Positions 42,751 through 51,409 of a stretch of DNA of 64,000 nucleotides are shown here, piece by piece; the first letter of the stretch is position 1; each line of letters starts with the position of its first letter. The stretch is from Mycolicibacterium aurum (GTDB lineage Bacteria; Actinomycetota; Actinomycetes; Mycobacteriales; Mycobacteriaceae), in contig NZ_LR134356.1 in the NCBI RefSeq assembly GCF_900637195.1, positions 4,588,001-4,652,000 on the forward strand, given 5' to 3'. A program made the translations under genes and the position numbers. Below the pieces are notes generated by a model, which saw only the letters and a list, made by a program, of their open reading frames with translations, ran no database searches and was not told the DNA's origin.

Positions 42751-44301
42751 ATGCCGGACGGAAAGCCCAACATTCTCGTCATCTGGGGTGACGACATCGG
42801 AATCACCAATCTCAGCTGCTACAGCGACGGACTCATGGGCTATCGCACCCCGAACATCGATCGAATTGCCCAAGAGGGTATGCGTTTCACCGACTCGTAC
42901 GGTGAGCAAAGTTGTACTGCGGGTCGTGCCGCATTCATCAGTGGTCAAAGTGTCTACCGCACCGGAATGAGCAAAGTCGGGGTGCCGGGTTCTGACATCG
43001 GTTGGGCCGCTGACGATCCCACCATCGCCGAGCTTCTCAAGCCGCTCGGCTACGCCACGGGCCAGTTCGGCAAGAACCACTTCGGCGACCGCAACAAACA
43101 TCTACCGACGGTCCACGGGTTCGACGAGTTCTTCGGCAACCTCTACCACCTCAACGCCGAGGAAGAACCCGAGAACCCCGACTACCCGTCCGAAGATCAG
43201 TTCCCGCGCATGTACGCAGCGGCGCGTCCGCGTGGCGTGATCCGAAGCTGGGCAACCGACGACGTCTCGGACGAGCCGGACGATCCCCGGTGGGGCCCTG
43301 TGGGCAAGCAACGGATCGAGGACACCGGACCGCTGAACAGGAAGCGGATGGAGACGATCGACGACGAGACGACCGAAGCGTGCGTCGACTTCATCAGACG
43401 CAAGGTCGACGACGGCACGCCATTCTTCGTGTGGATGAACATGACGCACATGCACGTGTTCACCCATACGAAGGCGGAGAGCATCGGACAGGCCGGGCGC
43501 TGGCAGTCGCCCTACCACGACACGATGATTGACCATGACCGCAACGTCGGTCAGATTCTGGATGCCGTCGACGAACTCGGAATAGCCGACGACACGATCG
43601 TCATCTACTCCACGGACAACGGTCCGCACGCCAACACCTGGCCCGACGGCGCCACGACACCCTTCCGCAGCGAGAAGAACACCAACTGGGAGGGCGCCTT
43701 CCGGGTGCCCGAGATGATCCGCTGGCCGGGTAAAATCGCGCCCGGTTCGATTTCGAACGAGATTGTGCAGCATCATGATTGGCTGCCGACATTTCTCGCC
43801 GCAGCCGGTGACCCCGACATCGTCGAGAAACTGAAGAAGGGGCACAAGGCCGGTGCCGACGGTGACACCGAATACAAGGTGCACATCGACGGCTTCAACC
43901 TGCTCCCCTACCTGACCGGAGCCGACGAGAAGAGTCCACGTCAGGGATTCATCTACTTCTCCGACGACGGCGATGTACTCGGGTTGCGGTTCGACAACTG
44001 GAAGGTGGTCTTCCAGGAGCAGCGCTGCCAGGGCACACTCGCGGTGTGGGCCGAGCCGTTCACACCGCTGCGGGTACCCAAGCTGTTCAACCTGCGCACC
44101 GATCCGTTCGAACGGGCCGACATCACGTCGAACACCTACTACGACTGGATGATCCGACGCGCCTTCCTCGTCTTCTACGCCAGCGTGATCGTCACGCAGT
44201 TCCTGGAATCCTTCAAGGAGTTTCCCCCGCGACACCCACCGGCGAGTTTCACCATCGACCAAGCGTTGGAAAAGCTGCACGAGTTCCTGGCGAAGGACTA
44301 G
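42751..44301 (+). CDS. Type I sulfatase (arylsulfatase family)
   Basis: A 516-aa cytoplasmic-looking sulfatase (no signal peptide) of the alkaline-phosphatase fold. The formylglycine signature is CTAGR with Cys55, matching C-x-[PA]-x-R. Metal ligands appear in WGDDIG near the N-terminus and STDNGPH further on; GKNHFGD provides the conserved Lys and His. The FGE gene that would convert Cys55 to formylglycine lies two genes downstream. The HAD gene begins on the next base after the stop, so the three genes are one operon. The substrate is unknown; proximity to 3-beta-HSD makes sterol sulfates a testable guess. Confidence 0.93.
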   Translation: MPDGKPNILVIWGDDIGITNLSCYSDGLMGYRTPNIDRIAQEGMRFTDSYGEQSCTAGRAAFISGQSVYRTGMSKVGVPGSDIGWAADDPTIAELLKPLGYATGQFGKNHFGDRNKHLPTVHGFDEFFGNLYHLNAEEEPENPDYPSEDQFPRMYAAARPRGVIRSWATDDVSDEPDDPRWGPVGKQRIEDTGPLNRKRMETIDDETTEACVDFIRRKVDDGTPFFVWMNMTHMHVFTHTKAESIGQAGRWQSPYHDTMIDHDRNVGQILDAVDELGIADDTIVIYSTDNGPHANTWPDGATTPFRSEKNTNWEGAFRVPEMIRWPGKIAPGSISNEIVQHHDWLPTFLAAAGDPDIVEKLKKGHKAGADGDTEYKVHIDGFNLLPYLTGADEKSPRQGFIYFSDDGDVLGLRFDNWKVVFQEQRCQGTLAVWAEPFTPLRVPKLFNLRTDPFERADITSNTYYDWMIRRAFLVFYASVIVTQFLESFKEFPPRHPPASFTIDQALEKLHEFLAKD

Positions 44302-45222
44302 ATGCTCGACACCTGGAACGACGGCCCCACGAAGTCGGCGATCGTCGACTTCGTGGACCGTGTCACCGGCGACGGCCCCGATTTCGTCGCGCCCGAGGAG
44401 CGTGTGGCGGTCTTCGACAACGACGGCACGCTGTGGTGCGAGAAGCCGATGTACATCCAGCTCGACTTCATCGTCCGCCGACTGGTCGCCAAGGCCGCCA
44501 CCGACACCGCACTCGCGGCGCAGCAACCTTACCGCGCGGCGGTCGCAGGTGACCTGAACTGGTTCGGCGGCGCCATCACCAAGCACTACCAAGGTGATGA
44601 CTCCGACCTGAAAGTTCTTGCCGGCGCGGTGATGTCGTTACACCAGTCGATGCGCGTGGAAGACCATGCGGGGCTGGTGAACGCCTTCTTCACCGAGGCT
44701 GCCCATCCCACGCTGGGCAGGCCATATCTGAGCTGCGTATACACACCCATGGTGGACCTGATGCGGTACCTGGAAGCGCATCACTTCGTCTGCTACATCG
44801 TCTCCGGCGGCGGACGTGACTTCATGCGACCGATCACCGGGACCATCTACGGCATTCCGCCGGAGCGTGTTGTCGGCAGCTCCCAGGGCCTGAAGTTCGA
44901 CGGCAGGGACGGCCACGGCGATCTGCTGATCCAGCCGGCACTCGACGTCTTCGACGACGGCCCGGAGAAGCCCGTGCGTATCTGGAATCGTATCGGTCGC
45001 CGACCGATCCTGTCCGCGGGAAACTCCAACGGTGACGACGAGATGCTGATGTACTCCGGCCGCCCCGGCCAGGCTGCCCTGCGGTTGCTGGTCCGCCACG
45101 ACGACGCCGAACGCGAATTCGACTATCTCGCAGGCGCCGAACGCGCACTGCAGCATGCAGGCGAGTTCGGCTGGAGCGTGGTGAGCATGAAGAACGACTG
45201 GGTGACCGTCTTCAGTGACTGA
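44302..45222 (+). CDS. HAD-superfamily phosphatase
   Basis: A 306-aa HAD hydrolase with the nucleophile motif VAVFDNDGTLW, motif II VCYIVSGGGRDF (Ser/Gly) and the acidic motif III SAGNSNGDDEML. A helical cap (about 60-150) follows the first motif, as in phosphoserine phosphatase relatives. No signal peptide. Its ATG follows the sulfatase stop directly, and its end overlaps the FGE start by 8 bp. It might remove phosphate from the same metabolite the sulfatase handles, but this is a context guess. Confidence 0.9.
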   Translation: MLDTWNDGPTKSAIVDFVDRVTGDGPDFVAPEERVAVFDNDGTLWCEKPMYIQLDFIVRRLVAKAATDTALAAQQPYRAAVAGDLNWFGGAITKHYQGDDSDLKVLAGAVMSLHQSMRVEDHAGLVNAFFTEAAHPTLGRPYLSCVYTPMVDLMRYLEAHHFVCYIVSGGGRDFMRPITGTIYGIPPERVVGSSQGLKFDGRDGHGDLLIQPALDVFDDGPEKPVRIWNRIGRRPILSAGNSNGDDEMLMYSGRPGQAALRLLVRHDDAEREFDYLAGAERALQHAGEFGWSVVSMKNDWVTVFSD

Positions 45223-46093
45223 CAGGTTCGCGTGGATCCCGGCCCAGACTACCGTGGTCGGGGCCGACAACGACTACCCGGAAGAGGGCCCGGCCCGTGA
45301 GGTCACGGTAGACGGCTTCGGGATTCAGAAGTATCAGGTGACCAACGCGGAGTTCGCCGAATTCATCTCGGCCACAGGCTATGTCACCGTCGCCGAGCGC
45401 CCGCTGCGCGCCGAGGACTACCCCGGCGCCCCGCCGGAGAACCTGCAGCCCGGTTCCATGGTGTTCCGGCGCACCGCCGGTCCGGTAGATCTGCGCCACC
45501 TCAGCCAGTGGTGGGCGTGGACGCCGGGTGCCTGCTGGGATCATCCCCGCGGGCCACGGTCGACGCTGCGGAACCGCCGGAATCATCCGGTGGTGCACGT
45601 GGCCTTCGAGGATGCCGCGGAGTTCGCTCAGTGGGCCGGCCACGAGCTACCTACCGAAGCCGAATGGGAGGTCGCAGCCCGGGGTGGGCTGGTCGGCGCC
45701 GTTTACACGTGGGGCGACGAGCCCGAACCCGCAGGGAGCAGGCTGGCCAACTACTGGCACGGCGAGTTCCCGTATCTACCCGACACCGGCTACGGCCAGA
45801 CGGCACCTGTGGGCAGCTTTCCACCCAACGGCTACGGCCTGTTCGACATGGCCGGCAATGTCTGGGAATGGACCGTCGACTGGTACGGACCGACCCGGAC
45901 CGATCAACCCTGTTGCGCCGCAGACAGTTACGACCCTTCTCAGCCGCAGTTCGCGATTCCCCGCAAGGTCGTCAAGGGCGGTTCGTTCCTGTGCGCGGAC
46001 AGCTACTGCATGCGCTACCGACCCGCTGCCCGCCGGCCGCAGATGGTGGATACCGGGATGAGCCACATCGGCTTCCGCTGCGTCACGCACTAG
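45215..46093 (+). CDS. Formylglycine-generating enzyme (sulfatase maturation)
   Basis: A 292-aa SUMF1/FGE-family protein. Hallmarks are FAWIPAQTTVVGADN at the start, PTEAEWEVAARGG, GLFDMAGNVWEWT and the active-site region GGSFLCADSYCMRYRPAAR. Cys260 and Cys265 keep the five-residue spacing of the catalytic pair in characterised aerobic FGEs, which bind copper(I) and use oxygen to oxidise the sulfatase Cys to formylglycine. A GTG start overlaps the HAD stop. Operonic pairing with a CTAGR sulfatase strongly suggests it matures that protein. Its stop shares CTAG with the convergent GGDEF/EAL gene. Confidence 0.95.
   Translation: MTDRFAWIPAQTTVVGADNDYPEEGPAREVTVDGFGIQKYQVTNAEFAEFISATGYVTVAERPLRAEDYPGAPPENLQPGSMVFRRTAGPVDLRHLSQWWAWTPGACWDHPRGPRSTLRNRRNHPVVHVAFEDAAEFAQWAGHELPTEAEWEVAARGGLVGAVYTWGDEPEPAGSRLANYWHGEFPYLPDTGYGQTAPVGSFPPNGYGLFDMAGNVWEWTVDWYGPTRTDQPCCAADSYDPSQPQFAIPRKVVKGGSFLCADSYCMRYRPAARRPQMVDTGMSHIGFRCVTH
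46090..46093. other. CTAG giving both convergent stop codons (second case)
   Basis: The FGE gene (plus) and the GGDEF/EAL gene (minus) both end in TAG within one CTAG. At 52619-52624 a related case, TGATCA, supplies abutting TGA stops for the AI-2E and dienelactone hydrolase genes. Confidence 0.9.
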
Positions 46094-48420
46094 ACGATCG
46101 ACACCACGGTCGCCAACTCGGGCACCGCGGCGGCCTCGATCGGTCTGCCGAACAGGTAGCCCTGGCCGACGTCGCAGCCGGTGTCGCGAAGCCAGCAGGC
46201 CGTCGCGGAATCCTCGATCCCCTCGGCGACAACCGTCATCCCGAGGCCGTGCGACAGGTCGATCACCGCACGGACCACCGCGGCGGCGCGGTGGTCGGTG
46301 GTCACCGATGCGATGAAGGGACGGTCGAGCTTGATCTCGTCGATCACGAGATCGCGCAGGTAGGACAGCGCCGAGTATCCGCTGCCGAAATCGTCGATGG
46401 CGACCCGTATCTCATGTTCACGCAGCTGTGCCAGTACCCCGATGACCAGATCGAGATCGTCGAGGACGAGATCCTCGGTGATTTCCACGGTCAGCAGATC
46501 GGGCGGCAGGCGCCGGGCGTCGCTAGCTGCCCTGAGCGCGGCGGGGAGCCGGGTGTCATGCAGCGAGGGTGCGAACAGGTTGATGGCAACGGGCATCTGC
46601 ACCCCTGCCGCAGCCCACCGCGCGGCGTCGTCGAGAACCTTGACGATCACCAGGTCGGTCACCGGCTGCATCAATCGGTGCTCGCGGATCAGCGGCATGA
46701 ACGCGTCCGGACTCAGCAGACCCAGGTGCGGGTGCGGCCAGCGCAGCAGTCCCTCCACCCCGACTACGCGCCCCGTGTGCAGATCGACCTTGGGTTGATA
46801 GACCAGGCGTAGATCGCCGTTGTCGATGGCGCGGCGCAGTTCGCCCAGCAGCCGCACTTTGGCGGCACCCGCTGTCGGCACCCTGCCGGTGCCGACGTCC
46901 GCTGTGTCGACGGCATCGGTCTCCGCGGAGGCGATCTCGGCATCGAACGTTCGAATTCGCACCGACCGCGACCGCTTTGCAGCATGCACGGCCATTTCGG
47001 CGCGCTTCACCAGGGTCTCGGCCGTGACGTCGAGATCCGCCGGTGACGCCACCGCGACCCCGACGCTGACCCGGATCGACACCTCTTGTCCGTCCACGGT
47101 GAAAGGTTCGTCGAACGTGGCGACCACCCGCTCAAGAACCCGACGGGAATCGTCGGGGTCCCCCTCCATCAGCAAGCCGAACTCGTCTCCCCCGAGCCTG
47201 CCGACGGTGTCGCCGGGCCGTACGCACGCCGTGATCCTTTCCCCGGCGTGCTTCAACAACTCGTCGGCCGCCGGATGCCCCACGCTGTCGTTGACGAACT
47301 TGAAGTCGTCGAGGTCGAGCTCCACCACCATCACTGGGCGGTCGTACGGCGTCCGCAGCATCATCGCGTGCCTCAGCCGATCACCGAACAAGTTCTGGTT
47401 CGCCAGGCCGGTCAACGGATCTCGCAGGGCCCGCTCATCGGCGGCCCGCTGCCATTCACGATTTTCCCAGGCCGCCACCGCCTGCCTGAGACAGACCGCG
47501 ACGACGATCACCGGTATCACGAACTGCTCGAGCCCGGCCATGATCACCGGCGGTCCGATCGTGCCCGCCAGCAGTAGCGGAACGTAGGGTGCCCACAGCG
47601 CGGTGTTGGACGGCGCCGACCGGGTCTGGGTGCGCGGCGGTGGCATCCGCCTGCTCATCAGCGCTGCCGCGCAGATCAGGACAAGAGACACCGCCCAGCC
47701 GATGTCGATGAGACTGGCCTCGTCGTAGCTGCCCTCGGCCACGGCGTACGCGAAGGCGCTGTCGGTGATCGTCATCATGACGAACGCGACGACCAGCAGT
47801 CCCACGACCCCTCGCTGGCGCGCCTCCACCCGCGCCAGAACCGCCACAGCCACCGCCAGAACCACCATGTCGGCAGTGGGATACAGCAGGGCGAGCCCCA
47901 TGGCGAATTTGTCGTCGCGATAGGTGTCGTAGACGTGGTTGAGCGCCAGAAGCCAGGCGAGCAGAAACGTGCACAGCGCCACAGTGATTCCGTCGAGGGC
48001 GATACGCAGTTGTGTCTGCCGCTTCGATCCGTCGCTGAACGGCGCCATCGCCAGCACGGCGGGAACGGCCAGCACCGTAGAGGCGAGGTAGAAGAGATCC
48101 GCGGGCGACGGGAACGGCGCGACGTACAGCACGTATTCGCAGACGAACCAGATGAGATCGGCCACCGCCCATGCGCCCACCGCCACGGCCATCGTCGCCC
48201 AGGCGATACGGATGCGTCCCGCCGCTGACCGGGCGGCGAGCGCGGCACACGCGGCGGTGTACGTCGACAAACCGAGAATGGTGAGATCGTCGATGACGGG
48301 CACGACCGGACGGCCGTCGTCGACGATCAGCAGCACGGCGAGCCCGACGGTCACCACGACGGGCGGCCACAGCCACGGCCATGCCCAACGCCACCGTCTG
48401 TCACTAGTCCGCTCTACCAC
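46090..48420 (-). CDS. Membrane GGDEF/EAL protein (c-di-GMP turnover)
   Basis: A 776-aa protein with an N-terminal sensor of about nine membrane helices (residues 10-330), a GGDEF domain with intact GGDEF at 410-414 (RLGGDEFGLL), and an EAL domain from about 535. The EAL signature reads EGL (556-558), but the other catalytic residues are present: EITED, DDFGSGYSALSYL, EIKLDRPF, VAEGIED and GQGYLFG. It may therefore make and degrade cyclic di-GMP, as in the single bifunctional enzyme known from other mycobacteria. The gene stands alone and converges on FGE. Confidence 0.92.
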   Translation of the reverse strand: MVERTSDRRWRWAWPWLWPPVVVTVGLAVLLIVDDGRPVVPVIDDLTILGLSTYTAACAALAARSAAGRIRIAWATMAVAVGAWAVADLIWFVCEYVLYVAPFPSPADLFYLASTVLAVPAVLAMAPFSDGSKRQTQLRIALDGITVALCTFLLAWLLALNHVYDTYRDDKFAMGLALLYPTADMVVLAVAVAVLARVEARQRGVVGLLVVAFVMMTITDSAFAYAVAEGSYDEASLIDIGWAVSLVLICAAALMSRRMPPPRTQTRSAPSNTALWAPYVPLLLAGTIGPPVIMAGLEQFVIPVIVVAVCLRQAVAAWENREWQRAADERALRDPLTGLANQNLFGDRLRHAMMLRTPYDRPVMVVELDLDDFKFVNDSVGHPAADELLKHAGERITACVRPGDTVGRLGGDEFGLLMEGDPDDSRRVLERVVATFDEPFTVDGQEVSIRVSVGVAVASPADLDVTAETLVKRAEMAVHAAKRSRSVRIRTFDAEIASAETDAVDTADVGTGRVPTAGAAKVRLLGELRRAIDNGDLRLVYQPKVDLHTGRVVGVEGLLRWPHPHLGLLSPDAFMPLIREHRLMQPVTDLVIVKVLDDAARWAAAGVQMPVAINLFAPSLHDTRLPAALRAASDARRLPPDLLTVEITEDLVLDDLDLVIGVLAQLREHEIRVAIDDFGSGYSALSYLRDLVIDEIKLDRPFIASVTTDHRAAAVVRAVIDLSHGLGMTVVAEGIEDSATACWLRDTGCDVGQGYLFGRPIEAAAVPELATVVSIV

Positions 48421-48500
48421 GGCATTTGTTGCTCCGTCCTGCCTGAAACGCCCCTTCCGAGAAGAATATCGAGGCTAATACACAAGAGGCGTACCAACTT

Positions 48501-48516
48501 CGGTTTGCTGAAACCG
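48501..48516. promoter_or_regulatory. Inverted repeat upstream of the RibD-like gene
   Basis: CGGTTT-GCTG-AAACCG, a perfect 6-4-6 repeat, lies about 67 bp before the TTG start in the 162-bp divergent region. It could be an operator; no regulator gene is adjacent. Confidence 0.35.
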
Positions 48517-48582
48517 GCGCTCGATGAACTTTCGCCACTCCGCCGGTCCATACGCCTGACCCACCACCTCAAGGAGTTTCCG

Positions 48583-49179
48583 TTGCGAAAGATCACCGCA
48601 AGCCTGTTCATCTCGCTCGACGGTGTCACCGAGGACCCCGAATGGCACCTCCCGTATTTCAACGACGAGATGGGTCAGGCCGTGTCAGCTCAACTCGGCG
48701 CGGCCGACACCCTGCTGCTTGGTCGCGTCACCTACGACAGCTTCGCCGGCGCCTGGCCGGACCGCGAGGCCGAAGGTGGAGACGACGCCGCGTTCGCGAA
48801 GATCATCGGTGACGCCCGCAAGATCGTGGTGTCCCGCCAGGCGCTGCGGTTCTCGTGGCGCAACTCCGAACAGTTGACCGGCGAACTCGTCGACGGTGTC
48901 ACCGCGTTGAAGCACCAGCCCGGCAATGACATCGCGATGAGCGGATCGGTGTCGATCGTCCGGCAGTTGCTGACCGCCGGGCTGCTGGACGAACTCCACC
49001 TTCTGGTGCACCCGATCGCGGTGCGCAGCGGTGAGCGGCTTTTCGACGAGGGCGAGCCGATTCCCCTGACGTTGCTGCGGTCCAACGTATTCGAGACCGG
49101 CGTCCTTCACCTCATCTACACACGCGACACGGATGCCCCGACCGGTGGCTACGACGAGGCGAAGACCCACCTGCAGTAA
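48583..49179 (+). CDS. Dihydrofolate reductase / RibD C-terminal family protein
   Basis: A 198-aa protein of the RibD-C/DHFR superfamily: RKITASLFISLDGVTEDPEWHLPYF at the start, GRVTYDSFAGAWPDR (NADPH region), MSGSVSIVRQLLTAGLLDEL and LVHPIAVRSGERLF. Such proteins are NAD(P)H- or F420-linked reductases of uncertain substrate. Start: a TTG with a perfect AAGGAG six bases before it; the open frame upstream lacks a ribosome-binding site. It converges on the SRPBCC gene with an 11-bp gap. Confidence 0.88.
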   Translation: MRKITASLFISLDGVTEDPEWHLPYFNDEMGQAVSAQLGAADTLLLGRVTYDSFAGAWPDREAEGGDDAAFAKIIGDARKIVVSRQALRFSWRNSEQLTGELVDGVTALKHQPGNDIAMSGSVSIVRQLLTAGLLDELHLLVHPIAVRSGERLFDEGEPIPLTLLRSNVFETGVLHLIYTRDTDAPTGGYDEAKTHLQ

Positions 49180-49190
49180 CCGCTTGTGCG

Positions 49191-49655
49191 TCAGGCGCTT
49201 TCGGCCGTCTTCTTGATCGCCGCAAGCGTGGCGGGGATACCGAGCCGCGCGGCCTCGCTGCGCTTCTCGATCTCGGCCTCGGCGGCGTCCCCGAACCGCT
49301 CGTGGAACCCGGCGATGCCCTTGGGGAGGAACTCCCACGATTCGGTGAGCTGGGTGCCCGACCCCTGCGGCGCCAGCGAGTATCCCCAGTGCACCCAGCC
49401 GTCGTTGACCTCCCAGGCGAACTCCCGCCCCGGGTCCGCGGCGACCACCCGGCTGCGGGTTTCCCAGGTCCGCTCGGGCGTCTCGTTGCGACCGGTGAAC
49501 CAGGCACCGACCCTCGGTCCGTCACCGTCGTCCCACCAGCAGGCCCGGCAGACGGGGCTCCACTCGCCCGTCCTGGTCACATCCGATACCAGCGTGTAGA
49601 GCTCGTCGGGCGGCACAGACACGAAAACGAACTCGGATCTCTTGAATTCGGTCAC
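49191..49655 (-). CDS. SRPBCC family protein
   Basis: A 154-aa START/polyketide-cyclase-like protein with the pattern FKRSEFVFVSVPPDELYTLVSDVTRTGEWSPV and a C-terminal helix ending ATLAAIKKTAESA. I chose the GTG at 49655, which gives the family's usual N-terminus; an ATG 12 codons upstream at 49691 is possible but comes closer to the divergent operator. It probably binds a hydrophobic ligand. It diverges from the SDR pair, so the KstR palindrome between them could influence it too. Confidence 0.87.
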   Translation of the reverse strand: MTEFKRSEFVFVSVPPDELYTLVSDVTRTGEWSPVCRACWWDDGDGPRVGAWFTGRNETPERTWETRSRVVAADPGREFAWEVNDGWVHWGYSLAPQGSGTQLTESWEFLPKGIAGFHERFGDAAEAEIEKRSEAARLGIPATLAAIKKTAESA

Positions 49656-49706
49656 ACCAGCGAGTCTGCCATTCGGTATTGCGCTTTCCACCCCCGAGTG
49701 TGACGT

Positions 49707-49720
49707 TAGAACACGTTCTA
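49707..49720. promoter_or_regulatory. Perfect KstR-type palindrome upstream of two SDR genes
   Basis: TAGAAC-AC-GTTCTA is fully symmetric in its arms and extends to TTAGAAC/GTTCTAA (49706-49721). It is the best KstR match in the window, 24 bp before the SDR start and followed by GGAGGG at 49731-49736. Confidence 0.8.
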
Positions 49721-49744
49721 ATTCACCGTCGGAGGGTCCACTGA

Positions 49745-50533
49745 ATGAGCAACGGTAGCGAGCCGGTGTCGAGAGCAGACCGAACGGCCGTGGTCATCGG
49801 CGGCGCCTCCGGCATCGGGTGGGCCACCGCCCGGGCCTTGGCGGCCGAGGGATGCCGGGTGGTCGTCGCCGACCTCAACGCCGACGGCGCCCGCGACCGC
49901 GCCGCCGAGTTGGGTGCCGCGCACGCGGTGGTCGACGTCACCGACGAAGACTCGGTGCAGCGACTGTTCGACGGCGTCGGCCCGCTCGACATCGCGGTGA
50001 ACTGCGCCGGCTTCAGCAATGTCGGTCTGATCACCGAGATGCCGGTCGCCGACTTCCGCGCCGTCATCGACGTATGCCTCAACGGCGCGATGATCGTCGC
50101 CAAGCACGCGGGCAGGCACCTGCGGGACGGCGGTTCCCTGGTCCAGATCAGCTCGCTCAACGGCAGGCAACCCGCGGCAGGGATGAGCGCGTACTGCGCC
50201 GCCAAGGCCGGTCTGTCGATGCTGACCCAGGTCGCGGCACTCGAGATGGGACCGCGCGGTATCCGGGTCAACGCGGTGGCTCCCGGCTTCGTGCACACGC
50301 CGCTCACCGCAGCCGCGGCGTCGGTTCCCGGCGTCGTCGAGGACTACGTCGACAACACCGCGCTCGGCCGTGCCGGTACCCCCGAGGACATCGCCAATGC
50401 CGTTGTGTACCTGTGCTCTCCGGGATCGTCATGGCTCACCGGTGAGGTGCTCGACATCAATGGCGGCGCACACCTGAAGCGCTATCCCGATGTCATGGGG
50501 CACGTCATGCGGCTGATGGAACAGTCCTCATGA
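49745..50533 (+). CDS. Short-chain dehydrogenase/reductase, KstR-controlled candidate
   Basis: A 262-aa classical SDR: cofactor motif GGASGIGWA, NCAG, catalytic Ser in QISSLNG and YCAAK, and PGFVHTPLT after it. Asp in VVVADLNAD favours NAD(H). GGAGGG eight bases before the ATG supports the start. Its stop overlaps the next SDR by ATGA. With a perfect KstR palindrome upstream, it is a likely steroid or steroid side-chain dehydrogenase. Confidence 0.92.
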   Translation: MSNGSEPVSRADRTAVVIGGASGIGWATARALAAEGCRVVVADLNADGARDRAAELGAAHAVVDVTDEDSVQRLFDGVGPLDIAVNCAGFSNVGLITEMPVADFRAVIDVCLNGAMIVAKHAGRHLRDGGSLVQISSLNGRQPAAGMSAYCAAKAGLSMLTQVAALEMGPRGIRVNAVAPGFVHTPLTAAAASVPGVVEDYVDNTALGRAGTPEDIANAVVYLCSPGSSWLTGEVLDINGGAHLKRYPDVMGHVMRLMEQSS

Positions 50534-51369
50534 GCTTTGCCGGCAAGCACGCGATCGTGACCGGGGGTGGGTCCGGGATCGGTGCCGCGCTGTGCCGCGC
50601 GCTGGACCTCGCGGGCGCGCACGTCCTCTGCACCGACATCGACGAGCGCGCCGCCGGGGACGTCGTCTCGACCCTGGGGCCACGGGCCAGGGCCGCGCGT
50701 CTGGACGTCACCGACAGCGCTGCCGTGCAGTCGACCGTGGACGACGTCGTCGCCCGATCGGGGCGACTCGACCTGCTGTTCAACAACGCCGGAATCGTCT
50801 GGGGCGGTGACACCGAACTGCTGACCCTCGACCAGTGGAACGCGATCATCGACATCAACATCCGCGGGGTCGTGCACGGCGTCGCGGCGGCCTACCCGCA
50901 GATGCTGCGGCAGGGCCACGGTCACATCGTCAACACCGCGTCGATGGCCGGCCTCACCGCAGCGGGCCAGGTCACCAGCTACGTGGCGACCAAGCACGCC
51001 GTCGTCGGAATGTCGATGGCGTTGCGGTCCGAAGCGGTCCCGCGCGGGGTCGGTGTGCTGGTGGTGTGCCCCGCCGCCGTGGAGACCCCGATCCTGGACA
51101 AGGGTTCGGTCGGCGGTTTCGTCGGCCGGGATTACTTCCTGCAAGCCCAGGGCGGGAAACCCTACGACGCCGACCGACTGGCCCGTGACACGCTGCGCGC
51201 CATCGAGAAGAACAAGGCGATCCTGGTCAAACCGTCTGTGGCCCATGCCCAGTGGCTGCTGGCCAGGGCGGCTCCGACGCTGATGAACCGGCTGGCCATG
51301 CGCTTCGTCGGCGATCAGCGCTCGCGCCAGGTCGCCGGATCACCGCCGGGCACCGTCGACACGGGATAG
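50530..51369 (+). CDS. Short-chain dehydrogenase/reductase
   Basis: A 279-aa classical SDR with GGGSGIGAALC, NNAGIVWGG, catalytic Ser in NTASMAGL and YVATK. The C-terminus after about 220 is basic and amphipathic (SVAHAQWLLARAAPTLMNRL), a feature of SDRs acting on hydrophobic substrates at membranes. It is translationally coupled to the preceding SDR and would share the KstR operator. The AI-2E transporter gene follows after 40 bp. Confidence 0.92.
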   Translation: MSFAGKHAIVTGGGSGIGAALCRALDLAGAHVLCTDIDERAAGDVVSTLGPRARAARLDVTDSAAVQSTVDDVVARSGRLDLLFNNAGIVWGGDTELLTLDQWNAIIDINIRGVVHGVAAAYPQMLRQGHGHIVNTASMAGLTAAGQVTSYVATKHAVVGMSMALRSEAVPRGVGVLVVCPAAVETPILDKGSVGGFVGRDYFLQAQGGKPYDADRLARDTLRAIEKNKAILVKPSVAHAQWLLARAAPTLMNRLAMRFVGDQRSRQVAGSPPGTVDTG

Positions 51370-51409
51370 GGTTTGCTTCGGCAGTGGCGGGAGGGCCGAA
51401 AGGCGGGCG

